Positions 12,045 to 23,064 of a stretch of 64,000 nucleotides of DNA are shown here, piece after piece. A program made the position numbers and the translations under genes. A model generated the notes under the pieces. The model was not told the origin of the DNA and made no database searches. It was given only the letters and a program-made list of their open reading frames with translations. The DNA is from Angiostrongylus vasorum. Its lineage: Eukaryota; Nematoda; Chromadorea; Rhabditida; Metastrongylidae. Positions within the stretch are counted from its first letter, which is position 1; every line of letters starts with the position of its first letter. The stretch is from the NCBI GenBank assembly GCA_018806985.1, contig JADANN010000456.1, positions 310,001 to 374,000 of the forward strand, given 5' to 3'.

Positions 12045-13150
12045 TCGAATTTTTACTTTCCTTTGCCAATGTATTCTTCACCGCATGCCTTACAAAAGAT
12101 CAAGTGTATTGTGCCCAAACTCATGCAATCCTGGTCTTTCACGTTAGGACAGATTACACAGTTTTCTTAACTGCATCACCGATTATAAAGGCCACTACGA
12201 ACTAACTGACAACTTAGGGTATTGAGTGGCAGATCAGTGACCGCCACACAACTACTTTCGAGACCGCTTTTCTTAGGTATCGCTTAATAATGCACCTTAA
12301 TTCGATGGATGTGAAAGGTAGCTTGAAAGGGATCTTATTTAGGTTCGAAACGTTATTTTGGGGCATAAATCTACCTTTTCTGTTTGACACGAGAGGCTTC
12401 TGCTTGGTAGCAGTTGGAAATGTCTATTTTTTCGTGCCAGGTTTGGTGATTCCTTCCTTTCCTCTTCTCCTGTGCACACATTTTTTGCCCTTTCGGTATA
12501 TGTTCTTGATGAGAGCTTTTTTCATGTCTGAAGGATGAGAGGAAAGGTAGTGCACAAACGCATTTTTGCTACTTGGCTTCTATACCATTTTGTTATGTCA
12601 GCACTTTTCAAAAGCTTCATTTTATCTCGAATGAATTTTATATACTCAGACTGTCTATTTAACAATTTAAAGAATACATCATCTGTTCCTCTGTAGAACA
12701 GACGATGAAGCAGTCGTCTATGTATCGACAGTAGAGTAAGGATCGGCGACCGAGAACTGGAGCTTCCGCCTTTTACATAAGAACGATTGCAAGGCTTGAC
12801 GTTAATCGATGCCCCATGGCTAGCCATCTAATTTGTGCAAAGTATCTTCCCGACCACGTAAAGAATGAACAACTATGACGCTGTTTTACTATCAGAGAGA
12901 GTCACTATGTTCAATTTCTTTTCATGTTCTACGAATAGTTCGAGAATGGCTTCCATTGCGGAGTCATTCGACACATTGGTATAAAGTAACATCGAATGAC
13001 TCCGTTACGTGCGTGCTGCTTGGTTGTGCACACCTTAAGTGATCTAGAAATATCTTGGTGTCTGGTAAATTGGTTGGAATAAATTTCGTCAACCGAGAGT
13101 TAGTAAGAAGACAGATGTTAGAAGTCACCTGTTTCTCATGTAAAGTCATG
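12045..13150 (-). mobile_element. Penelope-like element, RT and GIY-YIG relic (left arm)
   Basis: Read on the minus strand from 13149, frames broken by stops encode PLE reverse transcriptase blocks. These are NLPDTKIFLDHLRCAQPSST, VTESFDVT.LYTNVSNDSAM, YTDDCFI (catalytic Y.DD near 12715), LLNRQSEYIKFIRDK, TKWYR and a thumb-like tail. A GIY-YIG start (HLIFCKACGEEYIGKG near 12085) follows. Several frameshifts make it inactive. The mirror copy is at 25430-26545. Confidence 0.75.
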
Positions 13151-13574
13151 TCACCTGTTTCTGAATAAGAATTTGATAATGAGAATATTGATCACCGCGA
13201 GCTAATATACCGTTTCGTCAATAACTATGGAGTCTTCCCTCGAATCATTAGGTATTTTCTTTCCCAGGTAAAGACAGGAACTATTCCTTGAAAATTAGCT
13301 CGCATATTTCTCTTCTCATAGAGCGCTGCTCTACAAAACCGTTGCCTTTCGAGGTGGCGCTTTCCTTCAAAACAACACTGTGGCATCCATCGAATTATCA
13401 ACAACAACGCAGTGATTTCTGAATGTGAATTGGTTGACGAAATAAATAAAATGGTAATATGCGATATTTTTTAACAGAAATCTCAACTATGCTTTTCTGC
13501 ACGTCACCATATTTTGTTGGATCGATAAATACGACGCTAATTTTGAAGATCTTCATTATTTTCGCGAATAGAAT

Positions 13575-14894
13575 TTAACACTTGAATGAGGTAAGACTGG
13601 ACCGCATTTCCTGTGAGACTCTCTCCCACTCCTCGACATTACCGAAACGATCGCTGCCCACTTGAGTGCAGAGATATCCGCGTTGTTTTTCGTTGCTCCG
13701 CATGTGTCCTGTAATCGGTTAACGTTAAGAAATAAAGTCCTGATTAAGACCCCACTTCCTAAAGCATCACTGTCTCACATAATTCTTTCTTCATTTGCCC
13801 AACACAGCATACTTTAACGTTATTAACGAGGAGAAACCGCTTTTTCGTACAAAAAAAAACCCTTTCTTTGAATTTGCTTTCATGAAATTTCTTGGTGACG
13901 TTTATCTGACATGTGAACAGTTAGAGCTTGAAAAGTATTCTAGTACTTGTCTAAATATTGTCTAATCTTCGGAAAATATCCCATTTCTGACGCTACAGTG
14001 TTCAAGTAACCAGATCGAAAAATCTCAAGTTATCGCAACCGTGAGAATATTTCACCACCTGTTAGCAGGTACTCCTTTCCGACTTCCATAGAAATACCAC
14101 ATAATGCCTCATTGGATGGTGTAAATACGGAAGATGGAAGTGTAGTTGTAGAATTAGGCTGCTAAACAGAACGACCGACTTCTAACTAGATCGGTTCAAC
14201 AGAACAAAAATCTTCTGTTACCTTGTAAATTGTTACGTATTCAACTCCATAGGAAACTTCTTGCATTCCGGTGTTATCGTTATGAGGGTTATTGTAGCTC
14301 GTCACCCTAACATGAGACACTAAAAAACTAGTAGTTGCGAAGTAGTGATTATGATCGAAACGACTTGTCCTTAGGGTTTTCAGCGTCATGCCACAGCGGA
14401 TGCTAGTGAAAGATTGTAGACGTTTTAGATCTACCCAAATCCCGATTCCTAATTATATGAAGTGTCTTTTAAGTTCTTTTAAGTAGTGCTTGGTAATTGT
14501 AGCAGTGTATTTGCAGATGAACAAAGTTAACACGTGGTGAGCGCGGGCAGCACGGTGGATAGAGGTCCAGTGCACCGTGATTCAATCCGGTGCTCTCGTG
14601 GTTACCGAACTTTCCATTCCTTCAAGGTAGGCCATTTGGTGGCAAATTTACATGGCAGGGTAATATTGGTGGATTGTTACATCGGTGGCTCACCACAAGT
14701 CGTTGTTCAGGCCACTTACGCATTCAGTCACCTCTACGATGCTTCGTGAAGTAGAATGAGTAGAGCTTTTTTTGGGGAACAGCTGACATCTCACCTGAAT
14801 CCGCACGGCAATATGCTTCGTGGGCCGACTGTGGATAGCATGAGCAGGCCATTGCGGTAGAAATGAAAGCCAGAAGGAATACCAATCTCATCAT
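13575..14894 (-). CDS. TIMP/netrin-domain secreted protease inhibitor (left arm), 4 exons
   Basis: Four minus-strand exons: 14894-14795, 14319-14222, 14161-14059 and 13708-13575, all with GT-AG introns in phases 1, 0 and 1. They give a 144-aa protein, a single N-terminal (NTR) TIMP domain. A signal peptide (MMRLVFLLAFISTAMA) is followed directly by CSC, the TIMP N-terminal wedge whose first Cys chelates the metalloprotease zinc. All six NTR cysteines are present (residues 17, 19, 29, 87, 114 and 144), at spacings matching the C1-C70, C3-C99 and C13-C124 pairs. Further family features are VSHVRVTSY at the start of exon 2 and CGISMEVGKEYLLTG in exon 3. There is an N-glycosylation sequon at residue 68. 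A TTTTAG seven bases before the ATG could be a trans-splice acceptor. By family it is expected to be a secreted inhibitor of matrix metalloproteases or astacins. All four exons read the same as in the right-arm copy. Family assignment is confident; target and activity are inferred. Confidence 0.88.
14545..14758 (+). mobile_element. Diverged tRNA-like SINE in TIMP intron 1 (left arm)
   Basis: It shares blocks with the SINE family (TTCAATCCGGTGCTC, CGGTGGCTCACCACAAGTCG, GCATTCAGTCACCTCTACGA) but is clearly more diverged than the other copies, so it is an older insertion in the TIMP intron that was later duplicated with the arm. Confidence 0.55.
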
Positions 14895-15514
14895 GTTGCA
14901 CTAAAATAAATGTTTTACTACTGCTAAAATACGGGTGCATAGGACAACGTGAAACTGCATATTATAATCAAATTGGTACCTTTTATACACTTTTTTGAAA
15001 TTATTATTCGAAAAAAGGCGAAAAAATTAGCTAATCCTGCTCCGCAATGCAAAGTTGCTAGTCACATCGCACATCAGCAACCGAAACTCTGGACATAAAT
15101 AAATCATGTCTACAGAAATGACGGAAAACTGGCAGCTACTCCTTGCATTCAAAACAATGACATCCCTGCTCAATAATAAGGTTGTCGAGTTTCCACTACC
15201 GTACCTCATAGTAGCGAAGAGCGAGTAGAGGACAAGTGGGTTGAGTAGAACAACAGAAGCGGAGCTCCGTCGTATAGCACAGTATTTGCACCGAGAACCT
15301 TTCGATGATATGCGAGATGCGATAACTGTTTTCGTGAAAAGCAACGAATTGACGATATATCGCAAAAAAAGAAGGATATTTTGTCGAATACCTCTGAAGA
15401 CATTTGTCAATTCAGTATGATGCCTGTTATATCATCGCAGAGGCAGTAGTTTTTGTTGATTTGGCTATCGGATCCCAATAGCATCGTCCATTTGGTCGCT
15501 TTCATCAATAGCTA

Positions 15515-15990
15515 TTATTCACAGAAATTTCTGAGAGTAGAAATGATTTGCTGCATATGAATTCCCGACGTTCTCTGAGAAGAGTAATCGGCGTTGTAGG
15601 TCATGCCGCAATCGCACTGCTTCAAATTTTCAGGAATTCTATAGAATTCGTTCGGCTTGAAATATCGTATGTACGTGTATTTCACCTGGAGTAATTAACG
15701 TCTGAGCATACCAAAATGCACTCATGGAGAAAAAAAATTGAACATCACCTGAGAACATCCCAGAGGTCCCATTTGCACCCTAAACGTCAATCCTCCGCCG
15801 TAGCAAACAGCTTGTACACCGAAACAAAAGCACAGCAACGGTGCTTGATCAGTGTGGCACTGAGTTCCATGGCAAGTGTAGGTAATATCGTGTGTAGAGT
15901 GGACAAGTCGCTTCTTGTACAAGCGAAGAAAGAAATTTCTGTATGAATATTTATTGTACGGTCCACTGTCCTGATTTCTTCCTCAATAGA
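15515..15990 (-). CDS. Candidate small cysteine-rich gene, 5' end unknown (left arm)
   Basis: Mirror of 22590-23064. The last exon, 15685-15515, reads 56 residues and a TAA, and includes LKQCDCGMTYNADYSS and a terminal FCE. It follows a 63-base intron from a frame ending PLGCSQ at 15749, which is rich in Cys (YTCHGTQC, LLCFCFG, AVCYGG). Another frame over the same upstream exon is also open (GEPLSIEEEIRTVD), so the exon 1 reading is uncertain. I recognise no family and found no signal-peptide exon. Confidence 0.4.
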
Positions 15991-16084
15991 TAAAGGTTCT
16001 CCGTAGGCTGTATCGAGTTTTTTCTGATTCAAGTTACTATCAATTTTGACCTCATCCCAACTGTTTGCCGCCTCATCTTGGCTG

Positions 16085-16455
16085 GGAGGTGTTTCTGGGT
16101 GTCAGGCTGCGATGCACAGCGAGTGCATTTATTCCCGAGCAGAGTCTCCCAAGCTGAGAAGGAGTCCGGCGTTTCCATTATGAAGCCCGCCTAAGAGTAA
16201 ACAAATACCAGGATCAACCACCGTGCAGGTATCAAACTGGTCGCGTGATGGCAAATCTTCCCGTGATCCACAAGGGCAGGGACTGCTTGTGGTGTTGACG
16301 ACCCGAGGTAGATCATGGCTAGACAGAGCTCGGGACTCCAAAGAACCAAAATGGTTAAACTAGCCAAACTCTGAAAAAAATGGAAATTGTGCTGGGACCT
16401 GCACAACCAGTGAGGATGGGCCATCCAAGTATCGAAGTATCCAAAGTATCAGTCC
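16085..16455 (+). repeat. Dispersed ~360 bp repeat, family 3 (left arm)
   Basis: The repeat starts with TTTCTGGGTGTCAGGCTGCG, passes CCCAAGCTGAGAAGGAG, a CCAGGATC...CACCGT block and GGCAAATCTTCCC, and ends with GGCCATCCAAGTATCGAAGT. Related copies lie at 22130, 34690, 36030, 40590, 43405 and 44440. The copy at 34690 is continuous with a PLE fragment, so the family may be a PLE terminal region. That link is inference. Confidence 0.7.
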
Positions 16456-16582
16456 CCAATATGGACTTTCTATTAACCTAGGGATTGGATTACAAATGCC
16501 GTTCTCTTTTTCAGCAATCGCGAGGTTGTTATTCAGCACACGTTTTCTTCCGTGCACATAGAACACATACAACACAACAATA

Positions 16583-16612
16583 GCTGACGTTTCGACAGTA
16601 CCGCCTTCTTCA
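16583..16612 (-). other. Hammerhead-ribozyme-like core motif (left arm, second site)
   Basis: On the minus strand CTGAAGA is followed by AGGCGGTACTGTC, then GAAACGTCAGC. CTGANGA and GAAA are the two conserved hammerhead strands and the intervening bases can form a short stem II (GGC/GTC). Stem I pairing is not evident, so this is a motif-level call only. Confidence 0.35.
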
Positions 16613-16669
16613 GGACGTGAAAGGGTACACTACTACGCAACTTACTACGTCAAACGCTCTTCCCTTCAT

Positions 16670-16890
16670 TATTGACTGAAAGTAACAAAGATTATGATGC
16701 CGTTTTTGGGGTTTGCAAAACGAAAACTATTGTTGCACATTTGATAGTTTTGCAATATTGCGACGCAGACACAGATCATGACGTTTGGTACATTGAAAAA
16801 GAAAACAGTTTTTGGAAATGTACGACACGGATGTACATCGATTCTGCAGCCGAAATTTGTAAAGTAGGTTCCAATGTACATGTTTAGGAA
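16670..16890 (-). repeat. Dispersed repeat, family 4 (left arm; mirror at 21700-21905)
   Basis: Contains TTCCAAAAACTG and CAATGTACCAAACGTC blocks (minus strand) shared with 18920-19030 and 2595-2690. Neighbouring bases of each full copy carry AGCAATCGCGAGGTTGTTAT. Non-coding; probably part of a PLE end. Confidence 0.5.
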
Positions 16891-17817
16891 GCTCGCATGT
16901 TCTGAGTTAAATTGGGAAAGCTTTTTGTCTTATAGTGAGCAAGATATTAGCAGGTTTCTTGATTATAAATTGAACAGTATTTACTCTTCAGAGGCTACAT
17001 AGAGCACAGTTGAGCGTGGCCTTATGCATGAGGGAAATATGAGACATGAGGAGAAACTCCACGATCCACGATGTCTATTCTGGCTGTGCTCTAATGAATT
17101 GAATTCTTCACAGTTTTTTGCGCCCCCCAGTAATTTTAAGTTCGACATACAGTGGGATTCACATCGTAGTGTGGCCGTATATGATGAGAAGGATTTCGAT
17201 ATTTCCGCAGAATCTAGAGTAGTATAGTCGGTCATAGGTGGGACGAAAAGATGCTGCGAAAAAAATGCTTCAAATCCAAAGCGTGATTCTATTCATATCT
17301 TTCATGTCATGTTCAAATCTCGAGTGGAATCGAGCGAGCATGACTGTTTTCGGTCCGCGGTCGAATTTCTCGATGATTATCGAGATTCAGTATCATCCTC
17401 GTGATTCCTATTTTCGAAGCAATATAAAATTTAGGTTGCTTGTTTTCATATCTCATTAAAAATCATTACAGATGTAGTCACACAATAAATCAATCGCCGT
17501 ATCAAGATTGAAATACAAAGGCATTGATGCACTGGAAGCTAACGCTTTTAATTGGCGCTTATGATTTTTTCTACCAGATTTCGTAATGACCTAAGGTTAG
17601 ATTAGTTCGTTTAGATTTAGTTCGCGAAGACGAAGTTGTTTCTAGGCGGGCAATGCCAAGATATTCCCTCATTCATTTAAGTTCAAAACAGGGGGCTTTG
17701 CCACGCAAGAATCTTTTCGAGAGAAGAAGCATCCTATTGGCCGAGTGTTTACCATAACTAAAACAAAAATCTTTGCGTTTTTTATTTATGCTACTTATCC
17801 GTTTTACTTATCCGAAA

Positions 17818-18090
17818 GGGGTGGTGTGGCGCAGTAATCGAAGGCGCCCTGCAACACACACATGGAATCGATCCCCGCATCCATGGCCCACCAAGCGCTC
17901 CATCCCTCCAGGGTCAGCAAGTTGGTTCCAGACTTGTCTGGGAAGATAGCAGCACTGGCTCGATACAACGGTAGGCCACGGCGAGCCATTGTAAAGGCCA
18001 GATATGCATTTAATCACCTCCGAACGATGATTAATGAAGTCGAATGCATAGTGCATCCCTAAAGAGATTGATCAACGTCGAGAGCTTTAT
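17818..18090 (+). mobile_element. tRNA-like SINE in palindrome spacer
   Basis: Starts GGGGTGGTGTGGCGCAGTAA, keeps the GGAATCGATCCCCGC and CAAGTTGGTTCCAGA blocks, and ends near TTTATCCTTGATC. It lies about 60 bp inside the spacer next to the left arm. Confidence 0.7.
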
Positions 18091-18324
18091 CCTTGATCTT
18101 TTTTATGCATTTTACTGAGATCGCCTGTGTAACAACAGTACCATGTACAGCGTGACCTAGGGCCAGCTTTGTACAAACAAATAATAACCTGGCCTTGAGA
18201 TTATTCATCGAAATAACACAGAAACTTGTTGATCAGCACGTAAATTTGATCGTTGGAACTAGTCGGGAGTGCAAGCGATTAAATTCGTAATCCTTATCCT
18301 CAATGCAAAGCGGCCAATCACGTC

Positions 18325-18606
18325 ATGTACTACAATGCTACGTGGAAATTGCATAGTGATTGTAAAATTTTGAAATTCATTGGAGAAGTTTGGAAAGGAA
18401 ACCTATCTATTCACTGCAAACTTGTTGAGGAAATACGATGTGTTACTTCGTTCTTCATTGACGGTAATGCTGAAGTTACAGCGGATACAGCCTTCTTTGT
18501 ATCCTGGAAAGGTCAAGTTGACTGCAATCTGCCAGGGAAAACACCTCCATTGCCAAATAGAGAGAATACTAAACCAAAAAGCTCACTCTCGTTGAAAACA
18601 AGGTAG
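18325..18606 (+). pseudogene. TIMP-like exon relic in palindrome spacer
   Basis: A plus-strand open frame of 93 codons. Its second half (AEVTADTAFFVSWKGQVDCN, then PPLPNRENTKPK) aligns by eye with exon 4 of the TIMP-like gene at 33007-34159 (DDLSVDFAFLRAWRGNV, PYNPNRKTTKLK). FFIDG just before it corresponds to the YLLTG/YILA end of exon 3. The first half (WKLHSDCKILKFIGEVWKG) is not recognised. There is no exon 1 or signal peptide nearby, and a second copy at 2041 is broken by a stop. I call it a fused or processed-looking relic of a third TIMP-like lineage; it could still be a terminal exon of a live gene. Confidence 0.4.
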
Positions 18607-19030
18607 CTTCTTCGCAAACACACCGCTTCCTGTGAGTCTTTCACTGAGTATTCCACGTGAAGGCTAAACGCACAGGGTTCACATTAAAAAACCTAGTATT
18701 CCTCTCCTCATTAAAATATCAAATGCTAATAAATGACTACGAGGTATTCACTTTCGGCTGTCCATTTTCGAATTCTTCAAATTAGTCCAGAAGTCTTCAA
18801 GAGTTGCATTTGCAGCTGGCCATTAGGTGTTCGCTTGTCTAAGTAAATCGAAGATTGAGAAGAGGATAGGCTTCTCCGTCTTAATTCAGGACATACGAAC
18901 TTCCCGAAACATATGCATTGGAACCCATCTTATAAATTTTGGTGGGCATTCGATGTGCACCCATGTCGTACATTTCCAATAACGTTTTAATGTACCAAAC
19001 GTCGTGGTCTGTTCCCAGGATCGACTTTCT
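18345..19030 (+). repeat. Spacer segment duplicated at 2041-2690
   Basis: Same order of blocks as 2041-2690: the TIMP-like relic, then CCGCTTCCTGTGAGTC, then ATTCAGGACATACGAAC, then the family 4 block. The two copies differ by scattered substitutions and one-base indels. Confidence 0.65.
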
Positions 19031-19269
19031 GTTAACGTCGGCGTGTGAATATGAATGCGTCGTTTTCTTGTTAAGCAATCGCGAGGTTGTTATACAGCAT
19101 ACATTAGACGAAAATACTTGGTGGGTTAATATGGATGTGCGATTTTATTAGGTCTAATGGTAATTCACATATCTCAGCCTCAACAAACAACCGCAAACAA
19201 ATTCCTTACTCTTCTCATAATAGTCAAAATAGGGTTGATAATGCACCAAGAACATCTAGGGTCATAGTA

Positions 19270-20815
19270 CTTGGAGGCGTGACCAGAACGAGCGTTCACT
19301 ACTAAAAAATAGGTCCAAGTTTTTCACCATCACAACCCATTTCTAGAGCAACTGTGCGTAGGATCGCATGCAGTTTGTATAAACTTCAAGATCGACTCCG
19401 CTATAACGTCAAAAAAGGAATATTAAATAGAAATGAAAACGAAGAAACGGCGCCATTACCACCATCTCCTTTCCCCAGAGCGTTCTTCGGACAGCAGTAC
19501 CCCCAGTGTTGAAATTGGTATAAAGTTCCGCATGTTTTCGGACGATGTTCTCAAAACCATTGCTCAGTATCGCGATAGAAAGTATATCTCTAACCTCACA
19601 GCGGCGCAAAAAATGTGGTATGCGAAAAATTAGAGAATTAACAAATTCAAAGACTATTAGGCTATCAGTTAGTGATAAATGAGGAGAGTTCGTAGTTATT
19701 CCTCGGCGGTTAGACGTTAACACATCGGAGGAACATCTCAGTGATGTTATCCTTTATCACCCATCGTCTGAAAAGGCATACAAAAGACAATGTTGAAAAC
19801 TTAACAATGAGTGGATCACAGTAGCAAAGGCGGCGGGCTTAAAACCATCCGTTATTTCGCATATAAAAGTAGATCGACAAACATGTCCTGTTTTATACTT
19901 ATTGAAAAAACATAAATTACTATCGGCTGATGATCTCGCGTCTACCAATCCACTCTCCTACAAGTTAGACCCATTATCAGCTGTGTAGATGGGCCAGCGG
20001 ATAGAATAACATGGTTTCTAGGCCGAATACTTACCCAACTGTTTGTTATATCATATTCCAGCTCACCTCACGAACACGCAAATGTTCCTAGAACGTCTAC
20101 GTGCCGCGTCTCCTAACAACGCGTACGTGATGGAGTCATTCAACGTTTCCGCGCTTACTACGCGCAAATGTGGAGCCGGAGAAGGGGGGATCAGCGCGAG
20201 GAAATCGCAAAAAACCACCGAAGTGGACGAGTTGTCCGTTTGGATGCCATAAAACGCTTCCGAACGCGGTTTTCGCTATTTCCAGCCGGCTGTCACTTGG
20301 TCACGCTCACTGGCGTGGGGTTCAGGCTGGCAATGGGACGACGGTTGGCACCAACATTTGCCATTGCGTTCATGTCTAAAATAGAAGCCCCGGTTACCGA
20401 ACTCCGGCCGCTACTGTACTCCATATACATAGATGATTGTTTTGCCATCTTCTTTACTCAGAAGGAGATGCACGAATGCTTTGAATTATTAAATGAGCAG
20501 TCTGAGTATATGAAATTCACCCGCGAGAAACCGAAAAAGAATTGGCTTCCATTTCTTAACGATCAAGCCAACTTATCAAGTAGCGGTTACATGACAAAGT
20601 GGTAACGAAAACCAAGTAACATTAAAATTCTGGTTCATTTCCTCTCTTCCCACATTCACACACAAAGAGGGCGCTTGTGAGGAACATGTTTTGAACAGCC
20701 ACCTCTGTGTGCACAACCAGAGAACTAAAGGAAGAATCGCGCGACTTGGCTCGGCAAATAGCCATTTCCAATGGCTACGAAATAATTACCAAACGAAATA
20801 AGTTTAGAAGGATTC
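19270..20815 (+). mobile_element. Penelope-like element reverse transcriptase relic in spacer
   Basis: A long broken frame carries, in order: an N-terminal block (SSLYKLQDRLRYNVKKGILN type, about 19350); LYLLKKHKLLSADDLASTNP (about 19890); HIPAHLTNTQMFLERLRAAS (about 20050); AYVMESFNVSAL; MGRRLAPTFAIAFM (about 20335); the catalytic YIDDCFAIF (about 20430); LLNEQSEYMKFTREK; WLPFLNDQ; and a thumb (ARQIAISNGYEI, about 20750). This order is diagnostic of Penelope-like RTs. Frameshifts at several points and loss of the GIY-YIG part make it inactive. It ends at the inner edge of the right palindrome arm. Confidence 0.8.
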
Positions 20816-21699
20816 CACTTTAATTATGGTAAACGCTCAGCCAGTAGGAGGCTTCTTCTCTCGAAAAGATTCTTGCGTGGCAAAGCCCCCTGTTTTGAAC
20901 TTAAATGAATGAGGGAATATCTTGGCATTGCCCGCCTAGAAACAACTTCGTCTTCGCGAACTAAATCTAAACGAACTAATCTAACCTTAGGTCATTACGA
21001 AATCTGGTAGAAAAATCATAAGCGCCAATTAAAAGCGTTAGCTTCCAGTGCATCAATGCCTTTGTATTTCAATCTTGATACGGCGATTGATTTATTATGT
21101 GACTACATCTGTAATGATTTTTAATGAGATATGAAAACAAGCAACCTAAATTTTATATTGCTTCGAAAATAGGAATCACGAGGATGATACTGAATCTCGA
21201 TAATCATCGAGAAATTCGACCGCGGACCGAAAACAGTCATGCTCGCTCGATTCCACTCGAGATTTGAACATGACATGAAAGATATGAATAGAATCACGCT
21301 TTGGATTTGAAGCATTTTTTTCGCAGCATCTTTTCGTCCCACCTATGACCGACTATACTACTCTAGATTCTGCGGAAATATCGAAATCCTTCTCATCATA
21401 TACGGCCACACTACGATGTGAATCCCACTGTATGTCGAACTTAAAATTACTGGGGGGCGCAAAAAAACTGTGAAGAATTCAATTCATTAGAGCACAGCCA
21501 GAATAGACATCGTGGATCGTGGAGTTTCTCCTCATGTCTCATATTTCCCTCATGCATAAGGCCACGCTCAACTGTGCTCTATGTAGCCTCTGAAGAGTAA
21601 ATACTGTTCAATTTATAATCAAGAAACCTGCTAATATCTTGCTCACTATAAGACAAAAAGCTTTCCCAATTTAACTCAGAACATGCGAGCTTCCTAAAC

Positions 21700-21905
21700 A
21701 TGTACATTGGAACCTACTTTACAAATTTCGGCTGCAGAATCGATGTACATCCGTGTCGTACATTTCCAAAAACTGTTTTCTTTTCAATGTACCAAACGTC
21801 ATGATCTGTGTCTGCGTCGCAATATTGCAAAACTATCAAATGTGCAACAATAGTTTTCGTTTTGCAAACCCCAAAAACGGCATCATAATCTTTGTTACTT
21901 TCAGT
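21700..21905 (+). repeat. Dispersed repeat, family 4 (right arm)
   Basis: Mirror copy of 16670-16890. Confidence 0.5.
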
Positions 21906-21966
21906 CAATAATGAAGGGAAGAGCGTTTGACGTAGTAAGTTGCGTAGTAGTGTACCCTTTCACGTC

Positions 21967-21996
21967 CTGAAGAAGGCGGTACTGTCGAAACGTCAG
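21967..21996 (+). other. Hammerhead-ribozyme-like core motif (right arm, second site)
   Basis: Mirror of 16583-16612, with CTGAAGA and GAAACGTCAGC on the plus strand. Confidence 0.35.
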
Positions 21997-22129
21997 CTAT
22001 TGTTGTGTTGTATGTGTTCTATGTGCACGGAAGAAAACGTGTGCTGAATAACAACCTCGCGATTGCTGAAAAAAGAGAACGGCATTTGTAATCCAATCCC
22101 TAGGTTAATAGAAAGTCCATATTGGGGAC

Positions 22130-22500
22130 TGATACTTTGGATACTTCGATACTTGGATGGCCCATCCTCACTGGTTGTGCAGGTCCCAGCACAATTTCCA
22201 TTTTTTCAGAGTTTGGCTAGTTTAACCATTTTGGTTCTTTGGAGTCCCGAGCTCTGTCTAGCCATGATCTACCTCGGGTCGTCAACACCACAAGCAGTCC
22301 CTGCCCTTGTGGATCACGGGAAGATTTGCCATCACGCGACCAGTTTGATACCTGCACGGTGGTTGATCCTGGTATTTGTTTACTCTTAGGCGGGCTTCAT
22401 AATGGAAACGCCGGACTCCTTCTCAGCTTGGGAGACTCTGCTCGGGAATAAATGCACTCGCTGTGCATCGCAGCCTGACACCCAGAAACACCTCCCAGCC
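22130..22500 (-). repeat. Dispersed ~360 bp repeat, family 3 (right arm)
   Basis: Mirror copy of 16085-16455. Confidence 0.7.
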
Positions 22501-22589
22501 AAGATGAGGCGGCAAACAGTTGGGATGAGGTCAAAATTGATAGTAACTTGAATCAGAAAAACTCGATACAGCCTACGGAGAACCTTTAT

Positions 22590-23064
22590 CTATTGAGGAA
22601 GAAATCAGGACAGTGGACCGTACAATAAATATTCATACAGAAATTTCTTTCTTCGCTTGTACAAGAAGCGACTTGTCCACTCTACACACGATATTACCTA
22701 CACTTGCCATGGAACTCAGTGCCACACTGATCAAGCACCGTTGCTGTGCTTTTGTTTCGGTGTACAAGCTGTTTGCTACGGCGGAGGATTGACGTTTAGG
22801 GTGCAAATGGGACCTCTGGGATGTTCTCAGGTGATGTTCAATTTTTTTTCTCCATGAGTGCATTTTGGTATGCTCAGACGTTAATTACTCCAGGTGAAAT
22901 ACACGTACATACGATATTTCAAGCCGAACGAATTCTATAGAATTCCTGAAAATTTGAAGCAGTGCGATTGCGGCATGACCTACAACGCCGATTACTCTTC
23001 TCAGAGAACGTCGGGAATTCATATGCAGCAAATCATTTCTACTCTCAGAAATTTCTGTGAATAA
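22590..23064 (+). CDS. Candidate small cysteine-rich gene, 5' end unknown (right arm)
   Basis: Two putative exons joined in phase 0. The first is an exon ending at 22830 (CAG before GTGATG). Its frame has ten closely spaced cysteines (YTCHGTQC, LLCFCFG, AVCYGG, PLGCSQ). The second is 22894-23064, preceded by CTCCAG and coding KYTYIRYFKPNEFYRI, LKQCDCGMTY and a C-terminal FCE before TAA. Cys density and short length suggest a secreted peptide or domain, but I see no signal peptide; it should lie in an upstream exon. It sits about 600 bp upstream of the right-arm TIMP gene on the same strand. An alternative open frame (GEPLSIEEEIRTVD...) overlaps the first exon. Function unknown. Confidence 0.4.

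Larger units (their letters stand above)
7843..17757 (+). repeat. Palindrome 1, left arm (~9.9 kb inverted duplication)
   Basis: The reverse complement of this segment matches 20826-31904 throughout with only a few substitutions and indels visible per kb. Matching continues until GGTGGG at 7843 (paired with CCCACC ending at 31904). At the inner end it runs to about 17757, where the last 40 bases are more diverged. The arm is shorter than its partner mainly because about 1.34 kb of RTE 5' sequence is missing at 8347-8365. It carries 147 extra bases at about 11271-11417. It contains one complete TIMP gene and one cysteine-rich gene candidate, both on the minus strand. Confidence 0.95.

Noticed and set aside
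20168..20605. 145-codon frame as an independent gene
   Set aside because: It is the fingers-palm part of the Penelope-like RT relic (RLAP, YIDDC), not a host gene.
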